In this document: one piece after another, positions 28,776-41,036 of the stretch
Layout of the letters: every line of letters starts with the position of its first letter
Position numbering within the stretch: the first letter of the stretch is position 1
Origin: Cristatella mucedo
Lineage: Eukaryota > Bryozoa > Phylactolaemata > Cristatellidae
Direction: 5' to 3'
NCBI GenBank assembly: GCA_009760855.2
Contig: WPIO01000021.1
Location: 5,521,001 to 5,585,000, forward strand
Length of the DNA stretch: 64,000 nucleotides
Notes under the pieces: generated by a model
The model's input: the letters and a program-made list of their open reading frames with translations, nothing else
Database searches by the model: none
What the model was told of the DNA's origin: nothing
Made by a program: the position numbers and the translations under genes

Positions 28776-29389
28776 TATTCATTAGTAAAGCTGCATATAA
28801 CTTGCTCTTGTTTTGTGTCTGGCCGTACTACTCAAGGTCATGGCCGTAAGCGGTCCTTTCACTTATTAAACCTCCCATCTGATAGCTAGCTTAAGTCATG
28901 TAACAAAATCAGCTAGCCACAAAGGGTGGTCTGATTATTCTCGATCTCTTGTAGCAAGTTTCGGCCTCGTCATACTCCGAGATACCCCTAAGTCATCAAC
29001 CCATTGTTGAAGCATCAGCTGCTGGTTCTGTATAGTCGCCTTTGATCTTGGCATCAGAGAGTGCATGTCAGTATTTATTTTATACAACCAAGGGCAGGTT
29101 TGTAGGACCCCTGTCGGTATACAGAGTATCACGAGATTGTGACACAGTAATGTCGTCGCTACTTTCATCGCCTGAGTTGTCCACAGCCTAGTCCTCGTCA
29201 AAATCTTCCTCTTGTTCAGAATAATGCAGAAGATTACTGTGTGCAAAAGGACTGTCCAACCAGCCTAATTGTAATTGTGACACGTTGCTGATCTTGAGTA
29301 AGATGGTGAACAGTCCCTTCCAGTAAGGCTGCCTCTTTGAAAGCCTCATCTTACCAGTCCTTATGCATGCTGTGAAGGAACACATGACT

Positions 29390-29850
29390 CAGGGGAGCAT
29401 GTGAGCAGTGGGTGGAGGCCCTACGAGGGCTCAGACTGCCTAAGCAGCCACAGGCACTCGAGTGGTTGAAGGACCGGACACTGGTCCTCCATAGATGACT
29501 CGACAGTCCGGCCCAAATCCATGCACTCACTGGCTGCATCTGTGGGAACATCCATCTACCACAAACTGCCGACAGCTGTCGGGCGGTTTCGGAATGAACA
29601 ATGGCTCTACAGTGCAAAAACAATGTGGGTGTAGGACGCAGGGGCCTTCCAGAAGAATACAGAAGGAGGGAGACTCTAGATCCCTCGACACTGGCAGCCA
29701 TCTAGCGTTCATAGTTTCGGTTTGGCTGGAGTAGTTTCTGCATAAAGTGCTTAATGTTGGAGCCAGGAGACTTGTTGCTCGGTTGCACTACCCAGCCTGA
29801 CGACAGGTCGTGCGGAAGGCTGTCACACATGCCTAAATAACATGCATTTG
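29390..29850. repeat. Direct repeat copy 1 (possible LTR)
   Basis: This segment is similar to 31420-31925 in the same orientation. Shared blocks include CGAGGGCTCAG/TGAGGGCTCAG, GGCTGCATCTGTGGG(A/G)ACAT, ACCACAAA(C/G)TGC and GACGACAG(G/A)TCGTGC. Divergence is considerable. Confidence 0.6.
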
Positions 29851-30164
29851 ATCATTTGAAGCATCGCATAATATTGGGGGTGTGGCACCTCAAACGACAT
29901 TGTACAGTCATTTTTTTAACTCAAACGCCTCGAGTAATTTATGGGAACCGATGTCGGGGGGGGGGCTGGGTGGGGGAGGCATCCACATGTCCCCAAGTCT
30001 AGTTATTCCTCTTCGACTAGGTAGTCTTCAGAGAGTATTGCCTAGTGTCCCGGTACCTCGTTCGATCTCGACCGTCGTAACTCAACTCCGCCATCGCCGG
30101 CTGGGAGAGCTGCAGTGTTACAGTGCCTTTCTCCAAGTGCAAAACCATGTACGCCTTGAAAAAT

Positions 30165-30245
30165 ATATAATATAACTCATTTGCATAGCACCCCATTGCT
30201 GCTGTGGAGCCGTGGTCACTGCAGAGACGGTTGGGCGTCCTATGA
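30165..30245 (-). mobile_element. SINE family 2 tail fragment
   Basis: The plus strand reads ATATAACTCATTTGCATAGC and then ACCCCATT, as at 52425-52455, the tail end of a family 2 SINE. The head is not recognisable. Confidence 0.4.
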
Positions 30246-31419
30246 ACTAGGACTTAATGTCGCACGAATGCCTGTGGCACTCTCGGCCACTTACTAAGAA
30301 CATGCACATGCAACTTGCATAGCTACGGTGTACATGAAGAAGTCTTAGATGACCATTAAGTATTCGTTTCCAGATGGTGTTCGATGTAACTTTTTTATGT
30401 TCGTCTGTGAAGACTCAAAACCAGGACCAGTGACAAAGTCTGCACACTGGAGGACTTCTATTTAATACCGTCCCGGAGCATTTGGAGATCTTTTTGACTG
30501 AAGACTGAAGCGCAGATGGAATCCTTCTATGATGCCTCCGAACAGGCATTGCACCTGGTTTCAACAGGATATTATGCTGGATATTTTTTACCTCCTCGAG
30601 TCCCACGAACACTTGTGGAATATGTCACTTACCTGCCTCAAGAGTTTAGACAGTTCTCAATGCTGGTGTGCAGTTAACATAGAATTTTTGAAGCCAATGT
30701 TAAGGCTATCCTGGGGATCATTAGCATCAGCACAACAAACTAGCAACTCGGCCTGCTCTGCATGATCAACCATTTGATTTACGATGATAGTCACACTTTC
30801 ATTCTTTAAATCAACCGCTCGAACTAGAAACGAACCGCGCATTCTCAGGGTGTGGGGCTGAGCCAAAGTTTTGATGAGTAAGTTGCAGTCTGGTAGGTTT
30901 GAGTCTTCAATGAACCGGTTTCCAGCACTAGACATCGTCGACTGAAGTTGCATTACTGCTTGGCTTCTAGGTTTGACAATCGCAGCTGGAGCAATCGTAT
31001 CTGCCAAGTTCGCCGAGTGAATTTTCACCCAATCACCACTCTTGGTAAGGTTGACAACCTATCGTTTCCAGGCTCTGATTCATGAAGATAGAATCGGCCC
31101 TTGACACCCCATGCAGGTAATCTGCAGGCGGAGAAAAATCAGCCTGACCACAGATGACAGTGTGCAGTGAAATGTCATACAACGCTACTTAATAGGCCAC
31201 TGGCATGTTACTCCATCTACGGTCACATTCACAGTAACCGTGCAGTGCCGATGACCGATATATGGTCTCTGCATATTGAGTCGGCTTTTAACAAATGAGC
31301 CCATGCTCCTACTGCAGCACAGCCATCGGACAAGGGGGAAAGCTTGTGAGTGCAAATCCACAAATGCCTACACTAAGCTACTAGTCAGCAAGCAGTGTAC
31401 GAGACTGTGAGGGAGAATA

Positions 31420-31925
31420 TGACTCCGGAGCCTGCAAGCCTGCTGCCAGCCCCCGGCTGAAGCCCTATGAGGGCTCAGGCTGCCAGCAAGCATCTGAAAG
31501 CTCTCGAACGGTTGAGGGGCACACAATGGCTCTCGATGGTCTGACTCGGCAGTCTGGCCCGAATCCATGCATTGGCTGCATCTGTGGGGACATGCATCAA
31601 CCACAAAGTGCTGCCAGCTGTCCGGTGGGGCTCATAGCGAACAAGGGCTAGGCAACAGTGCTAAAGCAATGCATGCATATAATGGCATAGATACCAGGGC
31701 TGTCAAGGATCCCTCGGCCGGCATGGTTTTCTGAATAAGGTGCTGCTCGGTGGCGCAACCCAGCCCGACGACAGATCGTGCAGAGGGCTGTCAAAGAGAC
31801 GACAACAAGGCGAACCTGCCGATCTTGCCGAGCCCACTCCCACTCGTGGGCGGCGGCATTGGATGAAGGATGGTGGCAGCATCCACCCAGCAGGCATGGC
31901 AACCGTTAGCACGAGGCAGGCAATG
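31420..31925. repeat. Direct repeat copy 2 (possible LTR)
   Basis: Partner of 29390-29850. The two copies flank the protease and RT pieces of the gypsy remnant, as the two LTRs of an internally deleted element would. Confidence 0.6.
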
Positions 31926-31987
31926 CATCTCGGCATCCGAGCTTGATGCTGCTCACCCACCCCGATGGTGCTCGGCGACATGGCGCT

Positions 31988-33626
31988 TTATTGGGGCAGC
32001 GTTTCCTCAGCCTCAATCTCGACAATGCTCAACCTCGATCTCGACACGGGTACCCTAGCCCCGCAGGCTCGATCCCCTCCATTTTGGTAGTCACAGGTTT
32101 GACATATAGGGCTTTTTGAGGCTGCTGCTGCTGTGCATTCTAGTTCCAGTTTTACCGCTAGCCTAGCTGCATGCCTAACAGCATCCTTCAGGATCATGCT
32201 CACGATGGTCATCCCAGATGAGCACCCCCAGCGTTCTTCCGATGGCAGCCCATATTACGAAATGAGTCATCCGGCTGGGTGTCCCTAATGTGCACCTCAT
32301 CTTCTCGAACCGCCGTTTGCTGTCCGCATGCTTCAGCTGCTGCCGAGAGACAACAGCATCACTCGCAAGAGCTCTGGGGGAGGGAGGTGGGCCCGGAAAA
32401 GCTCGAAGTTTCGAAACAACAGGCAGGTACGCTAGAAGCACATGCATGCAATTACTCATCTGGTTGACGACGATGTTCCACCCACTCCAGATAAGTAGGT
32501 TAACATCGAAAGGTTACCTTCGTAGCCACCAAGAAGTGCTGCACTTAATAATACCAATAATAATGAGATGTTTACATGACGTTCAAGAGACCCAAATGCC
32601 TTTCTAGACCTTTAGAAATACTGCATTGCGTCCGGAAGCGATAACACTTAACTTCAAAAAATCGCTTTTGCAATGCCACCCTAGTGAGCTGCCCAGCCCC
32701 CCACTAAAACTAGGTAAGTCCATTACCCTGCCGTCACCAAAGACTTAAGATTCTGTGGGCACTTGAATATGCAGCCGCCTCCTTCGATGCCCAGGGAGCT
32801 TTTACACAAGTATAAGTGCAACCAGATCCGGCTGCAGCCACCAGCTGTAATCGGCAAGCCTGAGTACAGTGCAGACTGGTGTATTGATATGCTTAAGCCC
32901 TCATCCATACCGACATCCGGTCATAACACACATGATCTGGGCCACGTGTGCCGATAACTACACTACACAAGGCAAACCTCGACTTTGCATGAACGAGATT
33001 TGAGGAACTGGCCGGGGTTTTCTGTGGCAATGCCACGCACCTAGGCAGATCATCTTGTTGAGCTACGTTTGTCTAGAGCTTTATCCACTCGGTCTCTTTT
33101 GTATGTGCAGTCATTATGGTCGATGTTAAGATCTGAGGGCCACACTGACATCAGCCAGCAAAAGCAAACTTCCCAGGCTGGTTAACACGGCAGGGATAAA
33201 CTAATACAGGTAAGCACATTAGGACATTAGGCCATATCGGCTGCTCGGCAACCAGACTAATCACAAGCCACTGCCAGCCTAATCACGAGCCTTTTTTCGG
33301 CAGACAACACTTACGCACTCTCAAGGTTGTACCATCCAGTAGAGTAAGAGCCGATTGGCTTCCAACGGTTTACAATACTCGGCCGTGTTGTCTGTGCTGT
33401 CTGAGCCGTCGTCTGCTGCATGTATTCTGCTTTTGCAAATGCAGCTGAGGCAGATATGACTGGACTCAAACCCAAGCTCAGGCTGGCAATGGTTGAACTG
33501 ATGATGGCTGCGATAGTGTATTCTGCCACTGAAACCAGGATGAGCATGGCACCGGACCAGGTGGCCCAGAGAGCACCCACACGAAGTAGAAGTGGAGAGC
33601 CAGCAATTGCAGCATTATGCATGTTG
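31988..33626 (-). CDS. Putative multi-pass membrane protein, last three exons; family not recognised
   Basis: Minus-strand exons 33626-33315, 32373-32204 and 32121-31988 join in phase (2, 2, 1) and give 204 residues and a stop. The first has acceptor GCTACAG and donor GTAAGT; the second a strong acceptor CCTCCCTCCCCCAG and donor GTGAGC; the third a weaker acceptor GCAGCAG after an 82-base intron. The first exon encodes long hydrophobic stretches (VGALWATWSGAMLILVSVAE, TIAAIISSTIASLSLGLSPV), consistent with two or more membrane helices. The second holds a basic segment (KHADSKRRFEK) and the semi-hydrophobic MTHFVIWAAIGRTLGVLIW. The tail is acidic (VEIEAEETLPQ). AATAAA overlaps the stop codon, unusually close. 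If the last exon is wrong, the second exon runs to a stop at 32175. I do not recognise the family. The gene must continue upstream because the first exon opens in phase 2. Confidence 0.45.
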
Positions 33627-33989
33627 CTGTAGCCAGCGCAGAAGCACTTGTGGCAAGGAATCATCAAAGCCGTGTCAATTTCGACAGAGAGCACAACTCG
33701 ATTCCTCCTGACACACTGCTAAATCTTGATAATAACAGCAGTAATAATAATAATAACTCTATGTCGTTTTATATCTCAACAAGAGAACTATCCAGGAACT
33801 ATGCAACTCATTGCAAGAGAATCAATACCCAAGGAATAGTGACATATACGTAACCAAGCATTCGAAAGCAAACAGGTATCCTGCTTAGGCCAGCGTGCTT
33901 ACGAAAACATAACGACACTCATGCCCTTGTTAGCAACACCTCTGGTTGCATGCACCGAATTGTGCACATGCATGCAAAGCTCACGGGAG

Positions 33990-34540
33990 CACACATGACA
34001 TATTTACTAGGACAGAGTGAAAACTGACCGAAACAGGTGCATATTTACCTGAAACTTGGTCTTTGCAGGTCGTCATTATAGCCACAAGCAAGTTCCTACC
34101 TTTTGGTGCACGTGAACTGAAGGTTCGATCGCCCAGAGATTTCCATTTAGTGTGAGCGACTGCGAGATGACTAGATTCTGTGGAGTTAGAAGTGCGAGAA
34201 CACAGTGGAGGAGGAGCGAGGTCAGATAGGTAGGTTGGTGCTAGCGAGTGAAGCGATCTGTAAACCAGGCTGAAGGCCTTCAAATCGATTCGATGCTTAA
34301 TAGGGAGCGAGTGATGCTTTGACAGAAGTGGTGCACTGTGGCAGCTACTTCGTTGTTGACAGACCAGTCGAGCCCGGGAAGTATTGCATACGAGATTGCA
34401 GATGATTAATGCACGGACCGGGGAGTCCTGAATAAATGGTATTGCAGTACTCACGATGCAATATCACGAGAGCTTGTGCTAGTTTTGCTGTCGTGCTCGT
34501 ATCTAAGCAGGCCCAAATTTTGATTGTGCTGACACTAGCA
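33990..34540 (-). mobile_element. L2/CR1-like LINE, 3' fragment (family A)
   Basis: The minus strand encodes LLSKHHSLPIKHRIDLKAFS, LVYRSLHSLAPTYLSDLAPP and KSLGDRTFSSRAP, the reverse transcriptase C terminus, with frame breaks upstream. It has lost the usual tail. Confidence 0.75.
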
Positions 34541-35169
34541 ATTCTATTTCAGATCCTCAGCAGCCAGCACAAGCCGAATGGGTGTAACAGATTCCGAAAG
34601 GATCGAAGCTGGAACCATCCCGGGATATCCAGGGACCCGGCGCAAGCTAGCCTGCCCAGCTTGTGTGGATGCTGAGGAACCAATGCCGCCGACAGCAGCA
34701 GGTGCTGCTGCACCTAACCACTAGCCCCTTGCTGTGGAGACAGCCGGCCTGTATGCACACTGCCAGTTGAACCAGGCCTTATCGTGAAAGGCTTTCTGTG
34801 GTTAGCATTAGACAGCCAGGCAGACCCCACAGTCTTCTGTCTTCCTTGCAACTAATCGCACAAACGGGCCATCTTCCTTGACTGCCTCTGCAGCCACAGC
34901 CAGAGATGCTTCGACCGCCCTCGGCAGCGCCTGACCTTCGGCAGCTGTCGGACTAGAGCCACCTGCTAGCCCAGACCATCCATTCTCCATATGCTGATCA
35001 CCATATGCTTCCTAAGCAGCTGCAAGCATGCATCTCATTCCCTAGCTTGCCGGCTTTGCAGCAGATGCCGAGATCTTTCTCTTGGGGCCTTTTTCTCCCC
35101 TTCCCTTGCTTTAGACCTGTAAAAAGGAATTGTCGAGCCAAAGAATGCATCGCCACAAGTGCTCTCTAT

Positions 35170-35375
35170 TGTTGCTGCAAAGCCATCGGTGGCAGCACAG
35201 CAGCCAGTGACACTGACGCCCCAGCAGCTTGGCTGAAGATGATTGGCAGGAGAACAGCAAGCAGGACCAGGCTGCCCACCACACTGGTGCCGAACACTAT
35301 TCCTGCCACGAAAGAATCTCGGTCTGCTGGAGTACCAGGAAGTGAGCCAGCTGTGGAGGCTAATTCAGACTTGAG
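35170..35375 (-). other. Candidate transmembrane exon
   Basis: The minus strand encodes TPADRDSFVAGIVFGTSVVG followed by SLVLLAVLLPIIFSQ, a convincing membrane helix. Possible acceptors are GGTACTCCAG and CCTCCACAG; no clear donor is visible. The plus strand is also open here, so strand and coding status are uncertain. It could belong to the membrane-protein locus below it. Confidence 0.25.
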
Positions 35376-35659
35376 CAATAGAGAATTTACATGTCTCCCA
35401 GCCGAGCCCCAGTGCCTGCATTCTCATGCTTTTGCTTACTGTCCTAAAGCAGGAGTGGCAGGCAAGCTGACAAAGGGCAGAGGGTGCCCTATAGAACTGC
35501 AACTAGTACTTGAGGACCTCCTCCCTCCCCACCACCGTTGGAGATGGAAGACCTGTAAAGACTCGGTGGCCAGAATTTACCAAATTCTGTAGCTAACCAA
35601 CATGCCTTGGCTAGTATTTCAGTCGTTTGGAAAAATAACAACTCGAGCCTGTCGTGCCA

Positions 35660-35694
35660 GAGAGTGAGAGGAGAGGGGGGGATAGAGAGATAGA

Positions 35695-35743
<49 letters not shown>

Positions 35744-35891
35744 GGGAGGGGAGGATGGAGGGAGGAAGGAAGTGAGAGAGACACAGAGAGAGACAGACAG
35801 AGGGAGGGAGGAGAGAAACAGATAAAAGGAGGGAGGAAGAGAGAGAATCGGTGACTGAGACAGAAAGCGAGAGAGACGGGGAGAGAGAAAC

Positions 35892-35975
<84 letters not shown>

Positions 35976-36085
35976 GGAGAGAGACAGACAGAGAGAGACA
36001 GAGACAGAGAGACAGAGACAGAGAGAGACAGAGACAGAGAGAAAGACACAGAGAGAAACACACAGAGAGACAGAGACAGAGACAC

Positions 36086-36178
<93 letters not shown>

Positions 36179-36293
36179 CAGAGAGAGAAAGAGAGACAGA
36201 GAGAGAAAGAGAGACCGAGAGAGAAGGAGAAACAAAGACAGAGACAGAGACAGAGAGAAAGGGAGACACAGAGAGAGAAAGAGAGACAGAGAG
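35660..36293. repeat. 630-bp purine-only tract (GA-rich)
   Basis: Plus-strand purines, mostly GAGA with GACAGA and GGGA variants, run almost unbroken from 35660 to 36293, with (GACA) units at 35945-35972. Minus-strand open frames of up to 283 residues rich in SLSLSL are repeat translations. Confidence 0.95.
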
Positions 36294-36560
36294 CTCTGTG
36301 GTTGGGTTATTGCAGTCGGCATGGCCAGCTGTTCGTTCACCGGAAGCCGAGAGCAGCTGCTGGCTGCCGGCAGTGAACAGCAGGAGAGAAGGAGGAAGAG
36401 ACCGCAAAGACCACAAGTAGTGGGCCAGCTGACTGGCGGAAATCTAGTGCTTCACGGTGGGTAGCTTGGCATTTTTCGTTTGTAGCCTTTCACCGCAACC
36501 GGGCTTTTCTCCCATTCTGGGCACCCTGAAGAGAAGTGTGCAAATGTGGTAGGGCAGCAC

Positions 36561-36675
36561 CTTTGCAGAAAGCTTTGCAACTGGATCCGGACCGTGTACC
36601 AGCCGGTGGCTGTAACAGTCACGTATGTAGCCAATTCGGCTCCATCGGCTGCTCTCACGTCCAGCCAATAGGCAT
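36561..36675 (-). other. Candidate coding exon, membrane-protein locus
   Basis: After acceptor CACCTAACACAG, in phase 1, the minus strand reads AYWLDVRAADGAELATYVTV then TATGWYTVRIQL, a beta-strand-like stretch with no stops. The donor after AAAG (GTGCTG) is poor, and the frame stays open for a further 110 bases. Strand agrees with the locus at 31988-33626. Family unknown. Confidence 0.3.
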
Positions 36676-37024
36676 CTGTGTTAGGTGCTTGGGAAACTAG
36701 CAGCTTTTGTCATGGCTGCACCCAAATGGCTTCGATGTGCTCAGAATGCATGCATAATAACCCAGCAGATTGCAAAACTCCCCCATCCCAAGGAGAGCTG
36801 GTGCAGCTGGTGGCATCCTGGACACCAAAGCCGAAGTTAACAGAATGGCTGCTACCAGAGTACACAAAGCTGCAGGGTCAGGGAAGTGGGAGGGGTTCCT
36901 GCTTTTACGGTTTCGTGGCCTCGAGCATGACCGAGGCCTCAGGCAGGCCATGACCACGGCTCATCCCACCGTAGGAAGAACCGGCCAGCAGGGAAGCCTA
37001 GCCAAATCTTAAGCTAGTCCTCAC

Positions 37025-37104
37025 CAGCCAGGGAGCAGCCAGTATCAGCTTCGTGGTGATGCTCCATGCAATGGCTGGATCACTCAGCAGACTATTGATG
37101 GCTT
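37025..37104 (-). other. Candidate coding exon, membrane-protein locus
   Basis: Acceptor AACTCCAG and donor CTG|GTGAGG bound an 80-base open segment reading AINSLLSDPAIAWSITTKLI plus LAAPWL in phase 1. It is mildly hydrophobic. The phase does not join directly to the exon at 36675, so an exon is missing or one is wrong. Confidence 0.25.
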
Positions 37105-37724
37105 CTGGAGTTTGGCAGGCTTTGACCCTCCCCCCTCACCCCCACCCCACCCCCGACTGGCCTTTGCTGTGGCACGAAGCTGCTGCCTCCCGTCCTGTCT
37201 ACCGCTTGCTTGCCTGGCTTCTGCCTCAACTTCGTCCAGCAAGGCAGCATAGCTGAAAAGCGATGGCCACCGGAAGAGAACAAGCTAGTGACAGCTTCAG
37301 CTCGAGCCATGCATCCAGCAACTCTGCCGTGGCCTCTACAAGTTGCTGAAAGTTTTGCTGTCATAGCTTGTGGCGGCCGGTGCTCTTGGGGTAGTTGCAA
37401 GGGGAGCTAGCACTTCACAATTCAGGACGTAGGTTAGAGTCTTGCAGAAGGCAATCCCTTATAACCCAATCCTGTTGCCCATCGCAAGAGGTCAAGGGGC
37501 AGTGAATGTCCTTCAGGCTCTTCTGCCTCTAGAGGCAATGAGGAAATCTGCCGACTCTGCCGATCTTTGCCTTTTCCTCTACGTATCCTTTACTAGTGTG
37601 CACTGTTTGCTTTACGCTCCCCCCCCTCACTGAATGTCACCAGTGGTGGCACTCGATTTAAGCAGCTGAGTATTCGAGATCTGAATGCCTGTACCATCTA
37701 AGCATCAAGTAAATTAAAGGTTGC

Positions 37725-37895
37725 CTGATTGAACACTTCATGTATGCAGTGGTAGGATAGCCTTTGCGGCTATCGCCGAGCTGCCTGCCACCTCTTGAAC
37801 ACTGCTTGCAGCTGGCAATACAGAATCACCTGCTACTTCACTTGACCGCACGACCTGAATCGTGGAGTGCCTTGGCGCTGATTAGGAGTATACCA
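37725..37895 (-). mobile_element. tRNA-derived SINE, family 1 (degenerate)
   Basis: The order of blocks matches the other reverse copies: GCCTTTGCGGCTATC, CACTGCTTGCAG, GCAATACAGAATCACC, and a degenerate tRNA-like head (CGCACGACCTGAATCGTGGA). Confidence 0.55.
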
Positions 37896-38108
37896 CCGAC
37901 ATCCTGAAAATGTGGGCAGGTTACCTAGCAGTTCGAGCTGCATGGAATGAGAAATGCTTTTGTCAACCGTAAGTTCATGGAACTTGGTACCCATAAAGCG
38001 AATGTAGATGCATTCAGTAGACCAGACAAGTTTCCTAGCGATGCATCGGCCAGACCAAGCACACAGCTATTTCTAAACATGCGAAGGCAGTGGAGTGGCG
38101 ACTCCCGT

Positions 38109-39147
38109 TGTAACAGGCCAGAATAAATTCTGCCCAGAGTATACCCAGGGTTAAACGTGTACTACCTGGAGTATACAATAAGCTAGGCCAAACTATACCC
38201 AAACTACAGGCCAGAATATACCAGTCTCAAGATAATCCAGAGCACAAACAAATTTTGTTTTAGATATAACCATCTCAATTAATTGTTTTATTATTAATTA
38301 TATTTTATATATGTTTATATATGTTATATATATATGTTTTATTATTATTAATTAATTATAAATTGTTGTTGATTTTTCAGTGGCAAACATGTAAACAGAG
38401 AACATTCACAATACAATTTTTTCTGCTGATATCCAGCCAAGAACTTGCACCAATATCTAAATAGCAAAAGTGAGATTTTCAATTTGATCAATTAAAGCAG
38501 TTTGCTTCAGAAGCAGCCATTGCTGTGGTCTTGGTCTGCGGTGCAGTGAAGCAAAAAATAAATGTGAAAACAACTTCTGCTTTTCGTGGATTTAAAGCCC
38601 AACAGCAAAAATCCAGCATCAGTTGGGCGACACGGGCCGCCCTTACAACCGGAAAGTGAATCTTGTGTTTACAAGATTGCTTATTAAATCGAGGTCCACC
38701 CAGAATCACTCGGTATGTACACGCTTGGCCATCTTGATGGCACAGAGTCGCAATGACCAGGCACATTAATAAGATAGCTGGACAGTTTCCTGCTGCGTAC
38801 ACAGAGCCAAATAGGTTTTCGGGGCGCATACGGTAGCAAACATTTTGGCTTGAGAAACTGTTTGTTGAAAATACGAGGCAGGTGAGAGATTGGAGTAATG
38901 AGTGCCTTAAAATGGAAAGGGGAGCATATAATGAGGAGCCAGGGTCGGTGCCGGAATGGATTTATGAGCCGCCATGCAAACATTCGTGTGTGTATCACTT
39001 AAAACTATTGATGGGGTGTAAATTGGCCTAGAGGGGTATAAAGTAGCCCAGACCATAATACAACTCCAGAGTATAAAGTGGCCTAGGCCGCTTTAATTCT
39101 GGGTATGCCCTGGCCTGAAGAGGAGGGGTATACTCTAGCCTGTTACA
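38109..39147. mobile_element. Non-autonomous DNA transposon with imperfect terminal inverted repeats
   Basis: The left end reads TGTAACAGGCCAGAATA and the right end, reversed, TGTAACAGGCTAGAGTA (15 of 17 identical). Both ends carry clusters of AGGCCA and (G)TATAC-type words, typical of subterminal binding sites. The interior is AT-rich with no transposase I recognise. No clear target-site duplication is visible, so the superfamily is open. Confidence 0.55.
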
Positions 39148-39372
39148 CTGGACAATCTCAGGATGCAGGCGACTAACCGGCCAGATGTCGATAGTTCAGG
39201 CAACTGCTGCCTGCCAGCAGCTACGACCACCACTAGAGAATTCCAGCTGGCGCGGCACCATCCGGCATGCTCCCAGCCTGCCAGTGCTGTGCTTGGTGCA
39301 GGATCCGTGGGTGACAGTGCACAGTGCACTAAGCCAAGGCCTTCCGGAGGGGGGCTGCTGCTGGACACGTAC

Positions 39373-39583
39373 CTTGATGGGTGTCGCCGATCGCAGGAAG
39401 GCAAATGATCTCATCGGGTGACTTGCATGACAGCCCCTTTCGGTGGCTCTAAGGTAGACGGCAGGGTCTGCTGGGCCACCATCCCAATGCCCAAGGTGCC
39501 AACCGATATCCTGCCACCAGGAGCGGTATGCAGTGTGAAGGGGGCTGCCTATGTACCCATAGGATCGTCGTAGCCTTCGACAT
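39373..39583 (-). other. Candidate coding exon, membrane-protein locus
   Basis: The minus strand is open from acceptor TAACCAG near 39595, or alternatives to about 39555, to a good donor ATCAAG|GTACGT. It reads GSPLHTAYRSWWQDIGWHLG and then HWDGGPADPAVYLRATERGC. The Trp/His-rich composition is not repeat-like. Family unknown. Confidence 0.25.
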
Positions 39584-40335
39584 TTGTACATCCACTGGTT
39601 ACTCCGGTAGAGAACTTTTTCCGGTAGAGAATCATTTTCGATGCTTCAGCCATCGCAGAGCTCGACAGTCCCGAGGTCCTGATTGCAGTGGCTGAATTAT
39701 TCCAAAAATGGCCAAAATAGTCTGAGTGGAGAAAGTGGCCGTCAGTAGCTCAGTAAGTATCACATAGCGAGCACGAACGTGTTTCTATATATATACAAGC
39801 TCACAAAGCCACATAGAATAAGTCAAATGGAGAGTTTTCTATGGAGCACTGAAAAGCATCAGTGGCGTTTGATGAGCGAGTGTTGCAGTGGATTTTCCAG
39901 TGGATTTGGGGTCCCGGTAAGAAAATTCACTTAGACACATTCGAAGCCTTGTGAGATGATTAGCTCGATCGGAAGACAGAAGCAAAGTGATAGAATTCGT
40001 TACCACCGAGGACTAGATCTGTATTGTTTGCCCTCAAAACAATGCCAGTAGCAGTCGGTGAGAGTAGTAGGCCAAAGCTTACCTTACGGCTTTCATTGTG
40101 GCAAATGTATCGAGGCCAGCTCGAGGTACAGCACCCTAATACAGGTTCCAGGCAGTAGGGCTGCCTGGCAAAATACCGTGGCCTTCATTTGCCTCGGGCT
40201 ATGCTCCTAAAACCAATGAAGTAACCAAGGAATGACTGAGGAAGACAACCACAACCATCGTTCTCCACATGCTATCTCTCGGCAGTCATAAACAGTAGCA
40301 TTATGTTTGCCTGCTCATCCCCGAGCAAACATGCA

Positions 40336-40836
<501 letters not shown>

Positions 40837-40971
40837 GATAGCAGTTGCCTGAGCTACCTCTTTTAACTGGGTAAGGAGCTGCATGGTGCTGCTCTGCCTT
40901 GAGCCGACAAACTTTGCTTCCGAGGCACCTACTTATCCACTTCATTAAACTGTTGATGGCTGTTTTTTCAG

Positions 40972-41036
40972 TTACCAATGGCATTTAATACTCTCTGGCG
41001 GCTGTGCCAGATCTCCGATAATGTTGCTGGCTTCGA
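40972..41036 (+). other. Candidate internal exon inside the inverted-repeat spacer
   Basis: A strong acceptor, GGCTGTTTTTTCAG, and a perfect donor, GTAAGT, bound 65 bases. In phase 0 they read LPMAFNTLWRLCQISDNVAG plus FE, ending in phase 2; one other frame is also open. No partner exon is proven. The plus-strand segment at 48654 would be phase-compatible but is 7.6 kb away. Confidence 0.3.

Larger units (their letters stand above)
28935..31028 (-). pseudogene. Decayed Ty3/gypsy LTR retrotransposon pol fragments
   Basis: Minus-strand pieces lie in pol order. At 31028-30657 is a protease-to-RT linker-like segment (HTLRMRGSFLVRAVDLKNES, MVDHAEQAELLV). At 30612-30415 is the start of the reverse transcriptase (ILLKPGAMPVRRHHRRIPSA, then SPPVCRLCHW after a frame break). 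At 29361-29190 is a segment like the integrase C-terminal region (MRLSKRQPYWKGLFTILLKI, SNVSQLQLGW). The RT palm, RNase H and integrase core are missing. Stops and frameshifts break every frame, so it is inactive. Confidence 0.6.

Noticed and set aside
35005-35592. A 195-codon plus-strand frame
   Set aside because: No recognisable domain; the minus strand has a better membrane-helix segment in the same place.
35489-36416. Open frames of up to 283 codons, rich in Ser-Leu
   Set aside because: They are translations of the GA/CT purine tract; no non-repeat domain or splice context.
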